From: Verrucomicrobiota bacterium
GTDB lineage: Bacteria; Verrucomicrobiota; Verrucomicrobiia; Limisphaerales; J093
DNA length: 64,000 bases
NCBI GenBank assembly: GCA_022710935.1
Contig: JAKLFY010000021.1
Location: 1-64,000 of the forward strand
Direction: 5' to 3'
In this document: piece by piece, positions 7,662 to 15,905 of the stretch
Position numbering within the stretch: position 1 is the first letter of the stretch
How the letters are laid out: each line of letters opens with the position of its first letter
The notes under the pieces: generated by a model
The model's database searches: none
Seen by the model: the letters and a program-made list of their open reading frames with translations, nothing else
What the model was told of the DNA's origin: nothing
Program-made: the position numbers and the translations under genes

Positions 7662-9198
7662 AAACACGTTCCCCGAAAAGGTCGTAGTCCGCGTGATCCA
7701 GGATCCGCACCGACACGAATGCGCCGAGCGGCAGACGCCCCGGCACGTACACGCGACCGTCGATTTCGGGAGCGTCCGCCTCGGTGCGCCCCACCGCGCA
7801 AACGCCCCGCATCCACGACGCCTTGGCGCGTCCGCGAACACGGGCGAGGCCGTTGTTCCAAGGCAGATCCTTGACTGCGTCGAGGCGGGCCGCGTCCAGC
7901 GTCCCCTCGATGAGGACGCGCACATGGCGGCCGAGCTGGGAGGCTCCGTGTTCGCGCGCGATCTCTTTCTGGACGGCCATCGCCCGATCGCGGCGCCGCT
8001 GCCGGATTGGCTCGGGCACCTGCTTGGGCATCCGGCCTGCGGCTGTGCCCTTCTCGGGCGAGTACGCGAACACCCCCATGCGTTCGAACCGCGTTGTGCG
8101 GATGAACTCGAGGAGGGTCTTGAAATGGGCGTCCGTCTCGCCCGGGAATCCGACGATGAACGTCGTTCGCAGGACGATGCCCGGGATGCGGGCTCGTATG
8201 CGGCGCAGCAGGTCGGTGATGTGCTGCGGCGGTGTCCTGCGCCGCATCTCTTCGAGGATGACCGGGTGGATGTGCTGGATGGGGATGTCGACGTAGCGGG
8301 CGACCTTGCGGCACTGGGCGATCGTCTCGATGAGCGCGTCGGTCCAGTGCGCCGGATGGGTGTAGAGGAGCCGAATCCAGAAATCTCCCGGCAGATCGTT
8401 CAGGGCGCGCACCAGGGAACAGATCGTTTCGGCGTGGGCCGGCAACGCCCGGGTTGCCTCGCCGAACCGCCTGGGGTCGGCCATGGTCCGGCCGTCCGGC
8501 CTGGGCCGCAGATCCAGGCCGTAACAGGTCGAGTCCTGGGAGATGAGATTCAGTTCCTTTGCGCCCTCGGCCAACAGACGCCGGGCTTCCTCGACGATGT
8601 CGTGTTGCGGGCGGCTCCGGTGGCTGCCGCGCATCCGCGGGATGATGCAGAAGCTGCACGCGTGATTGCACCCCTCCGCGATCTTCACGTAGGCCAGATG
8701 GCGCGGGGTCAGCCGGAATCGCGGCGTGCCGCAATCGGGGATGAAGACCGGACGGCGGCTGACGGTCAGAACGGGCCGGGCGTCCTTGACCTTCTGCAGC
8801 CATGCGTTCCGACGGGCCACGGCTTTTCGCACGATCCGGGCCACCGCCGTGACCTGATCGATCCCCATGAAGGCATCCACCTCTGGAAGCGCTTTGGGCA
8901 GATCGTCCCGGAACCGCTGCGGCAGGCAGCCGGACACGATGAGCGCCTGGTTTGGCCGCAGAGTGTCGCGGATCCGGGCGGATTCGAGGATGGCATCGAC
9001 GCTCTCCTCCTGGGCATCGGCGATGAACGAGCAGGTATTGACGATGACGGCGTCGGAGGCAGCGGGATCGTTCGTGATCTCGCATCCATCCCGCAGGAGC
9101 GCCCCGAGCATGATCTCGGCGTCCACCAGGTTCTTGGCGCAGCCGAGCGAGATCAGTCCAACCCTGAGCGGGCGGGCCTGGTTTTCATGTCCGCTCAT
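7654..9198 (-). CDS. rimO: Ribosomal protein S12 methylthiotransferase
   Basis: A 514-residue radical-SAM methylthiotransferase that would methylthiolate the conserved Asp of ribosomal protein S12. The N-terminal MTTase domain has LGCAKNLVDAEIMLG. The radical-SAM cluster is Cys177/181/184 in EGCNHACSFCIIPRMRG. ISQDSTCYGLD and a C-terminal TRAM-type domain ending DYDLFGERVYE complete the RimO pattern. It is longer than the usual 430-450 residues because of two insertions, one before the cluster and one at about 240-275 (PDGRTMADPRRFGEATRALP). The ATG at 9198 overlaps the preceding stop (ATGA), arguing for translational coupling with the HTH membrane gene. Confidence 0.95.
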   Translation of the reverse strand: MSGHENQARPLRVGLISLGCAKNLVDAEIMLGALLRDGCEITNDPAASDAVIVNTCSFIADAQEESVDAILESARIRDTLRPNQALIVSGCLPQRFRDDLPKALPEVDAFMGIDQVTAVARIVRKAVARRNAWLQKVKDARPVLTVSRRPVFIPDCGTPRFRLTPRHLAYVKIAEGCNHACSFCIIPRMRGSHRSRPQHDIVEEARRLLAEGAKELNLISQDSTCYGLDLRPRPDGRTMADPRRFGEATRALPAHAETICSLVRALNDLPGDFWIRLLYTHPAHWTDALIETIAQCRKVARYVDIPIQHIHPVILEEMRRRTPPQHITDLLRRIRARIPGIVLRTTFIVGFPGETDAHFKTLLEFIRTTRFERMGVFAYSPEKGTAAGRMPKQVPEPIRQRRRDRAMAVQKEIAREHGASQLGRHVRVLIEGTLDAARLDAVKDLPWNNGLARVRGRAKASWMRGVCAVGRTEADAPEIDGRVYVPGRLPLGAFVSVRILDHADYDLFGERVYE

Positions 9199-9731
9199 CG
9201 CGCGCCGGACGGGGCCCGCGCGGCGCCCGGGTTCGGGAGCGCGAGGGTTTCGGCCAGATTGGATCGTGCGGGCTGGTACTGTCCGGGCTGGATGCCCGCC
9301 AGCGGATCGCGGGCCTGCTGCTCCTCGATGCTGCGCACGATCGTCAGCACGATCCCGAGGATCAGCAGGACGCCCAGCGCGGGCAGCACGATGCGCCACC
9401 GGATGCGGGAGAGGATCAGCATGAGGGCGTCGAGCGGGCCTTTCTGCTGACCGATCAGGCTCGGGTGTTCGCGGAACTTTTCCGTTTGCGCCAGCTCGGC
9501 ATCGAGGGTCTCGAGGATCGACGCCTCATCGATCTTCAAGAGCCTCGCGCAGGTGCGCACGAATCCCCGGATGTAGACCGGGGCGGTGAACACGTCGTAG
9601 TTCCCTTCTTCGAGGGCCTCGACATGATCGGCCCGCATCTTGGTGGTATCGGCAACTTGCTGCACCGAGAGGCGGCGGGCCTCACGGGCGGTGCGCAACT
9701 GCTCGGCGACGGTGGCCATATCGCCCGCCAC
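9195..9731 (-). CDS. RodZ-like helix-turn-helix membrane protein
   Basis: A 178-residue protein with an N-terminal HTH_25-type domain at about 5-75 (EQLRTAREARRLSVQQVADT, then YDVFTAPVYIRGFVRTCARL). This is the hallmark of RodZ-family cytoskeletal adaptors. One transmembrane helix follows at about 113-133 (RIVLPALGVLLILGIVLTIV). The periplasmic part is short and Pro/Ala-rich, without the C-terminal DUF4115 domain of full RodZ. The family links MreB to the cell-wall machinery, but the minimal form here could also be a regulator. It opens the operon with rimO and tyrA; HTH_25 genes next to rimO-type genes are a recurrent arrangement. Confidence 0.85.
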   Translation of the reverse strand: MAGDMATVAEQLRTAREARRLSVQQVADTTKMRADHVEALEEGNYDVFTAPVYIRGFVRTCARLLKIDEASILETLDAELAQTEKFREHPSLIGQQKGPLDALMLILSRIRWRIVLPALGVLLILGIVLTIVRSIEEQQARDPLAGIQPGQYQPARSNLAETLALPNPGAARAPSGAR

Positions 9732-9827
9732 TTAAGGACATCCGAACGGCGTTGACAATCACGGAAAGAGGGGGGGCGGAAAGAGGGGAGACACGCACAG
9801 AAGAATCCACCGGCTCCGCGGATCCTC

Positions 9828-9872
9828 AGCCCGGATGTTGCATGAAGCTCCGCGGCGTCTCGCATCCGGGCT
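9828..9872. repeat. REP-like inverted repeat, family 2 (copy a)
   Basis: AGCCCGGATG at 9828-9837 pairs exactly with CATCCGGGCT at 9863-9872, enclosing a segment with CTCCGCGG. A close relative in opposite orientation is at 37097-37137. It lies in the 234-base gap between the sulfatase stop and the HTH gene. Confidence 0.6.
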
Positions 9873-9965
9873 CTCTCCCCTTGCGCCGCGTGGAGGCACG
9901 CGGCCTGCACCATGCCTCGCGCCGTGTGGGGCCTGCCTCCCGTGACGGATGCGCCGCAGGCCGGG

Positions 9966-11423
9966 TCACCGTCCGGATGCCGGCCCTCCGCGCCCGGGTT
10001 CGCGCACGCCGGCTCCGAGGCGTTGGGCGAGCGCGTCGCCCAAATCCCCGCGCGCCCTCTCAGCCAGCGCTTCGAGGCGCCGGACCACCTCCGGATGTTC
10101 CGAAGCGACGTCACGCGTCTCGCCGATGTCTGTGTCGAGGTCGTAGAGCTCGGGGCGCTCGATCTTGTGCTGCACGTACTTTGCGGGCTGGCCGTCCCGT
10201 CCGGGCGGCTGCCCAGCCAGGGTGCGATACGTGTGCGGCAGGAGCAGTTTCCAGGGACCGCTCGAGACCGCTTGGAGCTGGCCGTCCGCGAAGTAGAAGA
10301 AGAAGGCCTCGTGCGGACTTTGCGCGTTGGGTTGGCTGGACAACAGCGGCCAGATGTCGAGGCCGTCAATCCGGTGCGCAGGCAAATCGGCGCCGGTCAA
10401 CCGCGCGATTGTGGGGAAGAGATCGATTGTCATGGCCGGTTCGCCGCAGAGCGCGCCCGCCGGGACGTGACCGGGCCAGCGGGCGATGAAGGGCACGCGG
10501 ACTCCGCCTTCCCAGCAGGTTCCCTTGCCTTCGCGGAGCGGCCCGGCGGATCCGGCGTGGTTGCCGTACGAGAGCCAGGGCCCGTTGTCGGACGTGAAGA
10601 TGACCAGCGTGCGCTGGTCCAGCCCGTGGCGGTTCAAAGCCCCAAGGATCCGCCCGACAGACCAGTCGATCTCGGCGATTACGTCACCGTAGAGACCGGC
10701 GGTCGTCTTGCCTTCGCGCTTCTCGCTGACGAACAGCGGGACATGTGGCATGCTGTGCGCCAGGTAGAGCAGAAAGGGGCGGTCCTTGCTTCGTTCGATG
10801 AACCGCACGGCGCGTTCCGTGTACCGCGTGGTGAGCTGCGTCTGGTCGGGCATGATTTCCTTGACCTGATCGCCCTCGATCAGCGGCAGAGGCGGGTAGG
10901 TTCCCGGCTTGGCCTCCGGGTGGTTGGGCCACATGTCGTTCGAATACGGCAGGCCCATGTACTCATCGAAGCCGTGGTGGATCGGGAGGAACTGGCGGTG
11001 ATCACCCAGGTGCCACTTGCCGAAGATGGCGGTCGCATACCCCCGCGGCTTGACCAATTCGCCCAGCGTGACCTCCCGCGGGTGAATGCCGATCGGGGAA
11101 CCGGGCCCGAGCGCGCCGGCGATGCCAATCCGATTCGGATAGCACCCGGTCAACAAGCCCGCCCTCGAAGCGGAGCAGACGGCCTGCGCGACATAAAAGC
11201 GCGTGAATCGAATGCCCTCGGATGCCAGACGGTCAATGTGCGGCGTGGCATATCCCCGGGCGCCGAAAACCCCCACGTCGCCGTACCCCATGTCGTCGCA
11301 AAAGATGATGACAATGTTGGGGGCTGAGGGAGGCGCTGCGGCCTCGACGGCGCAGAGGGCAAGGGTCGAGAGGATCGCAAGCCCGAAGGCTCGACGCCAA
11401 AACGAACATCGGGTGTTGGGCAT
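9966..11423 (-). CDS. Exported sulfatase (formylglycine-dependent)
   Basis: A 485-residue type I sulfatase with a signal peptide ([16 protein letters not shown]). Metal-binding Asp43-Asp44 lie in [15 protein letters not shown]. The sulfatase signature [11 protein letters not shown] has Cys83 as the residue that would be converted to formylglycine by FGE/anSME. Later motifs GKWHLG, HSMPHVP and TSDNGPW fit the family. It probably hydrolyses sulfate esters of polysaccharides in the periplasm or outside the cell, and such enzymes are typically abundant in Verrucomicrobiota and Planctomycetota. The substrate cannot be told. No maturase is seen nearby. It reads toward the RodZ-like gene but a REP-containing gap separates them. 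Confidence 0.93.
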   Translation of the reverse strand: MPNTRCSFWRRAFGLAILSTLALCAVEAAAPPSAPNIVIIFCDDMGYGDVGVFGARGYATPHIDRLASEGIRFTRFYVAQAVCSASRAGLLTGCYPNRIGIAGALGPGSPIGIHPREVTLGELVKPRGYATAIFGKWHLGDHRQFLPIHHGFDEYMGLPYSNDMWPNHPEAKPGTYPPLPLIEGDQVKEIMPDQTQLTTRYTERAVRFIERSKDRPFLLYLAHSMPHVPLFVSEKREGKTTAGLYGDVIAEIDWSVGRILGALNRHGLDQRTLVIFTSDNGPWLSYGNHAGSAGPLREGKGTCWEGGVRVPFIARWPGHVPAGALCGEPAMTIDLFPTIARLTGADLPAHRIDGLDIWPLLSSQPNAQSPHEAFFFYFADGQLQAVSSGPWKLLLPHTYRTLAGQPPGRDGQPAKYVQHKIERPELYDLDTDIGETRDVASEHPEVVRRLEALAERARGDLGDALAQRLGAGVREPGRGGPASGR

Positions 11424-11477
11424 AAGGACCTGGTAAACAGACGTCCCGAGCCGGTGGTTTGTTCAATTATTATTATT

Positions 11478-11505
11478 GGGGTCACATCTTCATTTTTGAC
11501 ATTTG
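11478..11505 (+). repeat. 28-bp repeat, copy 1 (outer end of Uma2 cassette)
   Basis: A 28-base unit beginning GGGGTCACATCTTC and ending TGACATTTG is identical to 12409-12436 and to the reverse complement of 12522-12549. GC-rich CGCCGCCGCC sequence follows in copies 1 and 2. Copy 1 and copy 3 form perfect inverted ends around the Uma2 gene. Confidence 0.85.
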
Positions 11506-11628
11506 TGCTGACTGCGCCGGCCCGGGGCCGCACTGCCCGGTCTCGATGACTCTGGTGCGGGACCGGTCGTATCGACCGCGCCGCCGCCGCCGCCGACCCA
11601 GCCCGCCGGATCACCCCGCCAGTTCCCC

Positions 11629-11646
11629 CCACATGTGCACATGTGG
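11629..11646. promoter_or_regulatory. 18-bp perfect palindrome upstream of the Uma2 gene
   Basis: CCACATGTGCACATGTGG is a perfect palindrome about 87 bases upstream of the Uma2 start and inside the repeat-bounded cassette. It could be an operator or recombination site. No clear promoter boxes are visible around it. Confidence 0.4.
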
Positions 11647-11732
11647 ACCATGAAGAGGTGACTTCATGGATGGCGAAAGCCAAAAAGCCGCCCTTGCCAG
11701 TTGCTGCATGTCAGGACTAGGTTTGCCTCGTT

Positions 11733-12395
11733 ATGACCGTCGTCAGGGCCAAGCCCAGTGTGTCCGGAAGCCGTGCCAACCAGCCGTTGCCGCTGGAAAA
11801 CGGCGAATGTCTGCACTCGCGGGAGTTCCTGCGGCGCTACAACCGGATGCCTCAGGTCAAGAAGGCCGAGTTGATTGAAGGAATCGTCTATATGGGTTCA
11901 CCCGTCAGCATCGGCCACGGCAAACCGGACGCCATCATTCAGGCGTGGTTGGTCACCTACGCCAGCCGGCATCCTGGGACTGAAGCATTGGCCAACACCA
12001 CCGTGATTCTTGACCCCGAGAACACGGTGCAGCCCGACGCTCTTCTCCGCCGTCTGCCCGAACACGGCGGAGCAAGCGGCGTGAACGAAGACGGCTATCT
12101 CACAGGTCCACCTGAACTCATCGTGGAAATCGCGGTAAGCTCCGCCTCGATTGACCTGCGGGACAAGCGGCGTGCCTATTGCCGCAACAGAGTGCCCGAA
12201 TACTTGGTTTGGGTCGTGGCTGAACAGCGGGTCGAGTGGTTTGTCCTCGAAAACGACGAATACATGCCGCAACAACCGGATGCCCAGGGCCTGCTGCGCA
12301 GCCGGGTGTTCCCTGATCTCCGGCTTCCGGTTGCAGGCTTGTCGGCTTGCGACGCGGCGACGGTGTTGGCAGCTCTGGCGCAGCCCAAAGGCTGA
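11733..12395 (+). CDS. Uma2 family (DUF820) putative endonuclease
   Basis: A 220-residue protein of the Uma2 family, which has a PD-(D/E)XK restriction-endonuclease-like fold. Recognisable elements are LIEGIVYMGSPVSIGHG at about 47-63, VQPDALLRR with Asp102, PELIVEIAVSSASIDLRDKR with Glu132 and a following Lys, and VPEYLVWVV near 154-162. The biological role of this family is poorly known; copies are numerous in cyanobacteria and Planctomycetota/Verrucomicrobiota. Here the gene stands alone and is enclosed by 28-bp inverted repeats, which suggests it moves or is moved as a cassette. The ATG at 11733 keeps the whole conserved region; an RBS is not obvious. Confidence 0.88.
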   Translation: MTVVRAKPSVSGSRANQPLPLENGECLHSREFLRRYNRMPQVKKAELIEGIVYMGSPVSIGHGKPDAIIQAWLVTYASRHPGTEALANTTVILDPENTVQPDALLRRLPEHGGASGVNEDGYLTGPPELIVEIAVSSASIDLRDKRRAYCRNRVPEYLVWVVAEQRVEWFVLENDEYMPQQPDAQGLLRSRVFPDLRLPVAGLSACDAATVLAALAQPKG

Positions 12396-12408
12396 CCCGG
12401 TGTGCTCT

Positions 12409-12549
12409 GGGGTCACATCTTCATTTTTGACATTTGTCTGCTGACCGCGCCGCCGCCGCCGACCCCGCCCGCCAGATCCGCCCGCCAGATCCGCCCGCCA
12501 GATCCGCCCGCCAGATCCGCGCAAATGTCAAAAATGAAGATGTGACCCC
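12409..12549. repeat. Fold-back element: 28-bp inverted repeats around four 13-bp tandem units
   Basis: The 28-bp repeat at 12409-12436 and its exact inverse at 12522-12549 enclose 85 bases of GC-rich sequence. This contains four tandem copies of CGCCCGCCAGATC (12466-12517). The structure can form a long hairpin and resembles a small MITE or a REP doublet. It lies just behind the Uma2 stop and before the next gene. Confidence 0.8.
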
Positions 12550-12597
12550 ATGGCGCTCGAGCTTGTCGGGCGTCAAAACCAGGATTAGGGTCGCGGC

Positions 12598-14109
12598 GTG
12601 ACGTCTTCCAAGCCGCGCTGGCTCGCTGCGCCCTCGATCGGACGGCGCGGGAGGCTGGCTGTTGGCGCGTGCCTGACGCTGGTGGCGTTGGCCCGCGCCG
12701 CCGCGGGAGGGCCTGAACTCGATTATTTGTTTCCCGCCGGTGGACGGCAGGGGGCGCGATTCGAGGTGATTGGCGGGGGCAAACTCGATCCGTGGCCGGT
12801 CGGGGTGTGGACTGATGACGCCGGCATCCGGTTTGTTCCCGGTCTCACCAATGGCGTGTTTCAGGTCGCGATCGATCCGGGTGTGGCCCCGGGCGGGCAT
12901 CTGGTCCGGGTTTACACGTCCGAAGGCGCATCGAAGCCGGCGTTGTTTGTGGTGGGCGCCGATCCGGAGGTCACCCGTTTCCCGGAGTCGCCCGCCAACC
13001 GGATGCACGGCGCGGCGCCACCGGCGGCGATCCCGGTCACACTCAACGGCCAGCTCAGATCGGCGGATGCGCCGCTGCTCTTTCCGATCGAGGCCGGGGC
13101 GGATCGGGTCGTGCGAGCGCGATTCATGGCCAGCGCGCTCGATTCGCCGGCGCAGGCAAGTCTCGCTCTTTTGAAGGACGGCACGCCGCTTGTGGCCACG
13201 CTCGACCCGGCGAGACGCGACTTTGAGCTTCGTTGTCCGATCGTGGCCGGCGGCCCTCTTTCGCTCGAAGTCACCGCACTGGCCGGCAGTTACCTGGGCG
13301 ATGCCGCGGTCTTTCGCGTCCAGGTGACGGATGATCCGCTGGTGCCGATTCCCCGATCGCGCGCGACGAGCGCCAGCTCGGAGGGGGTCACGGCCTTCCG
13401 TCCGATGACAAGTGCGCGGACGCTTGCGATTCCGGGCCAGACCCGCGGGGTGATTTCGCCCGAAGGCCGGGTGATCCACTACAGCTTCAGCGCCCATCAG
13501 AACGAACAGTTCCGTTTTCTGGCGAAAGCCGGCAGCATCGGCTCCCCGCTGGCGCCCGTTGTGCGGGTCCTGGACCTGGATCGCACGGTGCTGGCCGAGT
13601 CGCTTCCCGGAACCGATGCGGAGATGGTGTGGATTGCGCCCAGCGACGGTGAACATCTCCTGGCCGTGACGGACGCGGACGGTCGTGGCGGGACGATCTA
13701 TGCCTTCCAGCTCGAAGTGGAGGAGCCTCAAGCCCACTTCAGCGCCGTTCTCGAGGACCACGCCTTCCAGCTCAGGCCGGGCGGGTCATGCGTATGCGAC
13801 GTGCGGGTTTTGCGCCCTGTGTCTTCAGACACTGTCGTGCGCGTCTCGGCGATCGATCTGCCGGACGGCGTTACGGCCGGCTCCGTGCACGGCGCCGCGG
13901 GGCTCGATCGGGTTCGTCTGGTCCTGTCGGCCGGTGCCGCGGCCAAGCCGTCCAGCGGCCCGTTCCGGATCATGGTGATGACGACTGGCGAGACGCCGCC
14001 TCGGGTCGAGTTCGCCCGGTTCGCCCTCGAACCGCGGCACACGGATGGACGCACGCTTGCAGTCCGGGACTGCGATCAGCCTTGGCTGACCGTTCGGCTC
14101 GGGGAGTGA
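12598..14109 (+). CDS. Secreted protein with pre-peptidase C-terminal-like beta domains
   Basis: A 503-residue exported protein starting at a GTG, with a signal region (RLAVGACLTLVALARAAAGG). After it comes ELDYLFPAGGRQGARFEVIGGGKLDPWPV, a segment widely seen at the start of planctomycete/verrucomicrobial secreted proteins carrying PPC domains. Two beta-sandwich stretches follow, one around VIHYSFSAHQNEQFRFLAKA to MVWIAPSDGEHLLAVTDADG (a PPC-like pattern). No catalytic domain is visible. Related proteins normally sit beside DUF1549/DUF1553 cytochrome-like genes, which are absent here. The GTG start follows directly on a repeat element, and an alternative start inside the signal is possible. 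It is convergent with hypB. Confidence 0.75.
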   Translation: MTSSKPRWLAAPSIGRRGRLAVGACLTLVALARAAAGGPELDYLFPAGGRQGARFEVIGGGKLDPWPVGVWTDDAGIRFVPGLTNGVFQVAIDPGVAPGGHLVRVYTSEGASKPALFVVGADPEVTRFPESPANRMHGAAPPAAIPVTLNGQLRSADAPLLFPIEAGADRVVRARFMASALDSPAQASLALLKDGTPLVATLDPARRDFELRCPIVAGGPLSLEVTALAGSYLGDAAVFRVQVTDDPLVPIPRSRATSASSEGVTAFRPMTSARTLAIPGQTRGVISPEGRVIHYSFSAHQNEQFRFLAKAGSIGSPLAPVVRVLDLDRTVLAESLPGTDAEMVWIAPSDGEHLLAVTDADGRGGTIYAFQLEVEEPQAHFSAVLEDHAFQLRPGGSCVCDVRVLRPVSSDTVVRVSAIDLPDGVTAGSVHGAAGLDRVRLVLSAGAAAKPSSGPFRIMVMTTGETPPRVEFARFALEPRHTDGRTLAVRDCDQPWLTVRLGE

Positions 14110-14143
14110 GGGCGGATCCGCGAGTCAGGAGCGGGCGGCGCGG

Positions 14144-14977
14144 TCAACGTTTCGCGGATGCGCGCTGCTGTTCGAGGTATTCGATCCAGGCGGGCATGCC
14201 ATCGCCGGTGCGCGCGGACAGCTCGAAGATGCGGGCATGGTGGGCGATTCGATGGAGGGCTGCGAGGGCCTGGGCGCGGTCGAACCCGGCGGCTGCGGCG
14301 AGGTCGGACTTGGTGACGACCGCCACATCCGCCGAGTGGAACATGGGCGGGTACTTGAGGGGCTTGTCTTCTCCCTCGGTTGTGGAGAGGAGGACGATGC
14401 GCAGGTCTTCGCCGAGGTCGTAGGCGGCGGGGCAGACGAGGTTGCCCACGTTTTCGATGATGAGGACATCGAGCGCGTCCAGGTCCAGTCGCTCGGCGGC
14501 CTTGGCGATCATCTCCGCCTCGAGGTGACACACCGTGCCGGTGGTGACCTGCACCACGGGAATCCCGGCCTCGCGCAGGCGCGCGGCGTCGTTGTCCGTC
14601 GCAAGATCGCCGACGATGACGCCCACACGCAGGCGGGACGCCAGGATGGCGGCGGTTTTTTGGATCAGGGTGGTCTTGCCCGAGCCGGGTGAGGAAAGGA
14701 CGTTGAGGACCAGCAGTTTCTTGGCGCGGAAGAAGCCGCGGTTGCGTTCGGCCAGGCGCTCATTTTTCTCGAGCAGGCCGCGCTGAACGGCGACTGTCTG
14801 GCGCCCGGGCGGGAATGCGGTCGCGTCGTCATGCGCATGGCTGTGAGGCGCCCCGCCGCCTCCATGCTCGTGGCTGTGCCCGTCCCCGTGGTGAGTCGAA
14901 TGGCTGTGCGCCGCGGAGGCCGGACGGCCTCCGATTTTCACCTCACCCCCGATCCCGCATCCACATTCTTGACACAT
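14144..14977 (-). CDS. hypB: Hydrogenase/urease nickel incorporation GTPase HypB
   Basis: A 277-residue SIMIBI-class GTPase that delivers Ni to NiFe-hydrogenase (or urease) apoproteins. The N-terminus CQECGCG is the high-affinity Ni site. Residues about 24-49 are His-rich ([17 protein letters not shown]), a nickel-storage segment. The P-loop is [11 protein letters not shown] at 94-104. [11 protein letters not shown] and the [13 protein letters not shown] segment supply further metal and switch residues. The start is the ATG at 14977, two bases before the hypA stop; the longer frame merely mirrors hypA. No hydrogenase structural genes or other hyp genes are in view. Confidence 0.96.
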   Translation of the reverse strand: MCQECGCGIGGEVKIGGRPASAAHSHSTHHGDGHSHEHGGGGAPHSHAHDDATAFPPGRQTVAVQRGLLEKNERLAERNRGFFRAKKLLVLNVLSSPGSGKTTLIQKTAAILASRLRVGVIVGDLATDNDAARLREAGIPVVQVTTGTVCHLEAEMIAKAAERLDLDALDVLIIENVGNLVCPAAYDLGEDLRIVLLSTTEGEDKPLKYPPMFHSADVAVVTKSDLAAAAGFDRAQALAALHRIAHHARIFELSARTGDGMPAWIEYLEQQRASAKR

Positions 14978-14978
14978 G

Positions 14979-15320
14979 CTAGGAAAACTCGATCGATGCC
15001 AATTCCATCTCTGTGCCGCGGCGCAGCTCTCCGCTGACGGCGTGGCAGTGGGGACATTGGCCCAAAAAGTCGGGTGTGGCAAACTCAACCGCGCAATGCG
15101 CGCACCAGCAGGTGGCCGGCACCTCCTCGATCTCGAGCTCCGCGCCGTCGGCGGGAGTCCCCTGGCACACCATGTCGCAGGCGAACCGCAGCGCGTCCGG
15201 GACAACGCCGCTCATGGCGCCGACCCGCAATCGGATGCGATGCACGCGCTCGCCGCCCGAGGCGCGGGCGGTTTCGACCGCCATGCGGACGGCGTTTTCC
15301 ATGAGGCTGACTTCGTGCAT
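14979..15320 (-). CDS. hypA: Hydrogenase maturation nickel metallochaperone HypA
   Basis: A 113-residue protein, the normal HypA length. It starts [10 protein letters not shown], whose His2 binds nickel, and has a zinc site of two CxxC pairs (CAHC near 73-76 and CPHC near 89-92). It hands Ni to the HypB partner encoded immediately downstream. The start ATG lies just beyond the fumarase subunit stop, so the four genes fumarase alpha, beta, hypA and hypB look co-transcribed. The longer upstream frame is a shadow of the fumarase gene and was discarded. Confidence 0.95.
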   Translation of the reverse strand: MHEVSLMENAVRMAVETARASGGERVHRIRLRVGAMSGVVPDALRFACDMVCQGTPADGAELEIEEVPATCWCAHCAVEFATPDFLGQCPHCHAVSGELRRGTEMELASIEFS

Positions 15321-15322
15321 GG

Positions 15323-15898
15323 TTAAAGGCGTTTTGCCAGCTCGGCGCGGCTGGCGGCCTCGATGTCGCGATGCAGCGAATGCCCGTGGGCGTCCATGGT
15401 GACGACCGCCGGAAAGCGCTCGACCTCGAACTCCCAGACGGCTTCGGGCGCCCCGAATTGTTCGAGCAAGTGGACTGCGCGGACGCGATTGACGCACTCG
15501 GCCAGGACCTGGGCGGCGCCGCCAACGGCATGGAGGTAGACGCACCCGTGAGCGGCGCAGGCTGCCAGCGTGCGTTCTCCCATCCCGCCTTTCCCAATGA
15601 CCCCGCGCAGGCCGAACTTCGCGATGATCTCCGCCTGGTACGGTTCCTCCCGGGCCGATGTGGTCGGGCCGGCCGCAACGACCCGCCAGGCGCCGTCGGG
15701 GTCCTTCAACACGACCGGGCCGCAATGGTAGAGGATGCCGCCGCGCAGATCGACGCCCGGCGGCAAGGCGCCGCCCCGAGCCAGATACTTGTGCACGGCA
15801 TCGCGTCCGGTGAAGAGGAGGCCGGTGAATTCGATCTCGTCGCCCACGCGGAGCGCGCGGATGTGCTCCTCGGTCAAGGGAAAGGAGAGGGGGATCAT
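15323..15898 (-). CDS. Class I fumarate hydratase, beta (C-terminal) subunit
   Basis: A 191-residue protein similar to the C-terminal half of Fe-S fumarases and to TtdB. It has LRVGDEIEFTGLLFTGRDAVHKYL, then LYHCGPVV, AAGPTTSAREEPY and GVIGKGGMGERT, the usual beta-subunit signatures. With the alpha subunit it forms the oxygen-sensitive hydratase that interconverts fumarate and malate; L-tartrate dehydratase is the main alternative assignment. I start at the ATG at 15898, seven bases after the alpha stop; an ATG at 15925 would overlap alpha by 20 bases. It is the second gene of a tight minus-strand operon. Confidence 0.9.
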   Translation of the reverse strand: MIPLSFPLTEEHIRALRVGDEIEFTGLLFTGRDAVHKYLARGGALPPGVDLRGGILYHCGPVVLKDPDGAWRVVAAGPTTSAREEPYQAEIIAKFGLRGVIGKGGMGERTLAACAAHGCVYLHAVGGAAQVLAECVNRVRAVHLLEQFGAPEAVWEFEVERFPAVVTMDAHGHSLHRDIEAASRAELAKRL

Positions 15899-15905
15899 GG
15901 GCGGG

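Noticed and set aside
12466-12517. Tandem 13-bp units as a CRISPR array
   Set aside because: Units are contiguous without spacers and there are no cas genes.
11478-12549. Uma2 cassette as a complete insertion sequence
   Set aside because: No transposase is encoded and no clear target duplication flanks it, so it is reported only as a repeat-bounded cassette.
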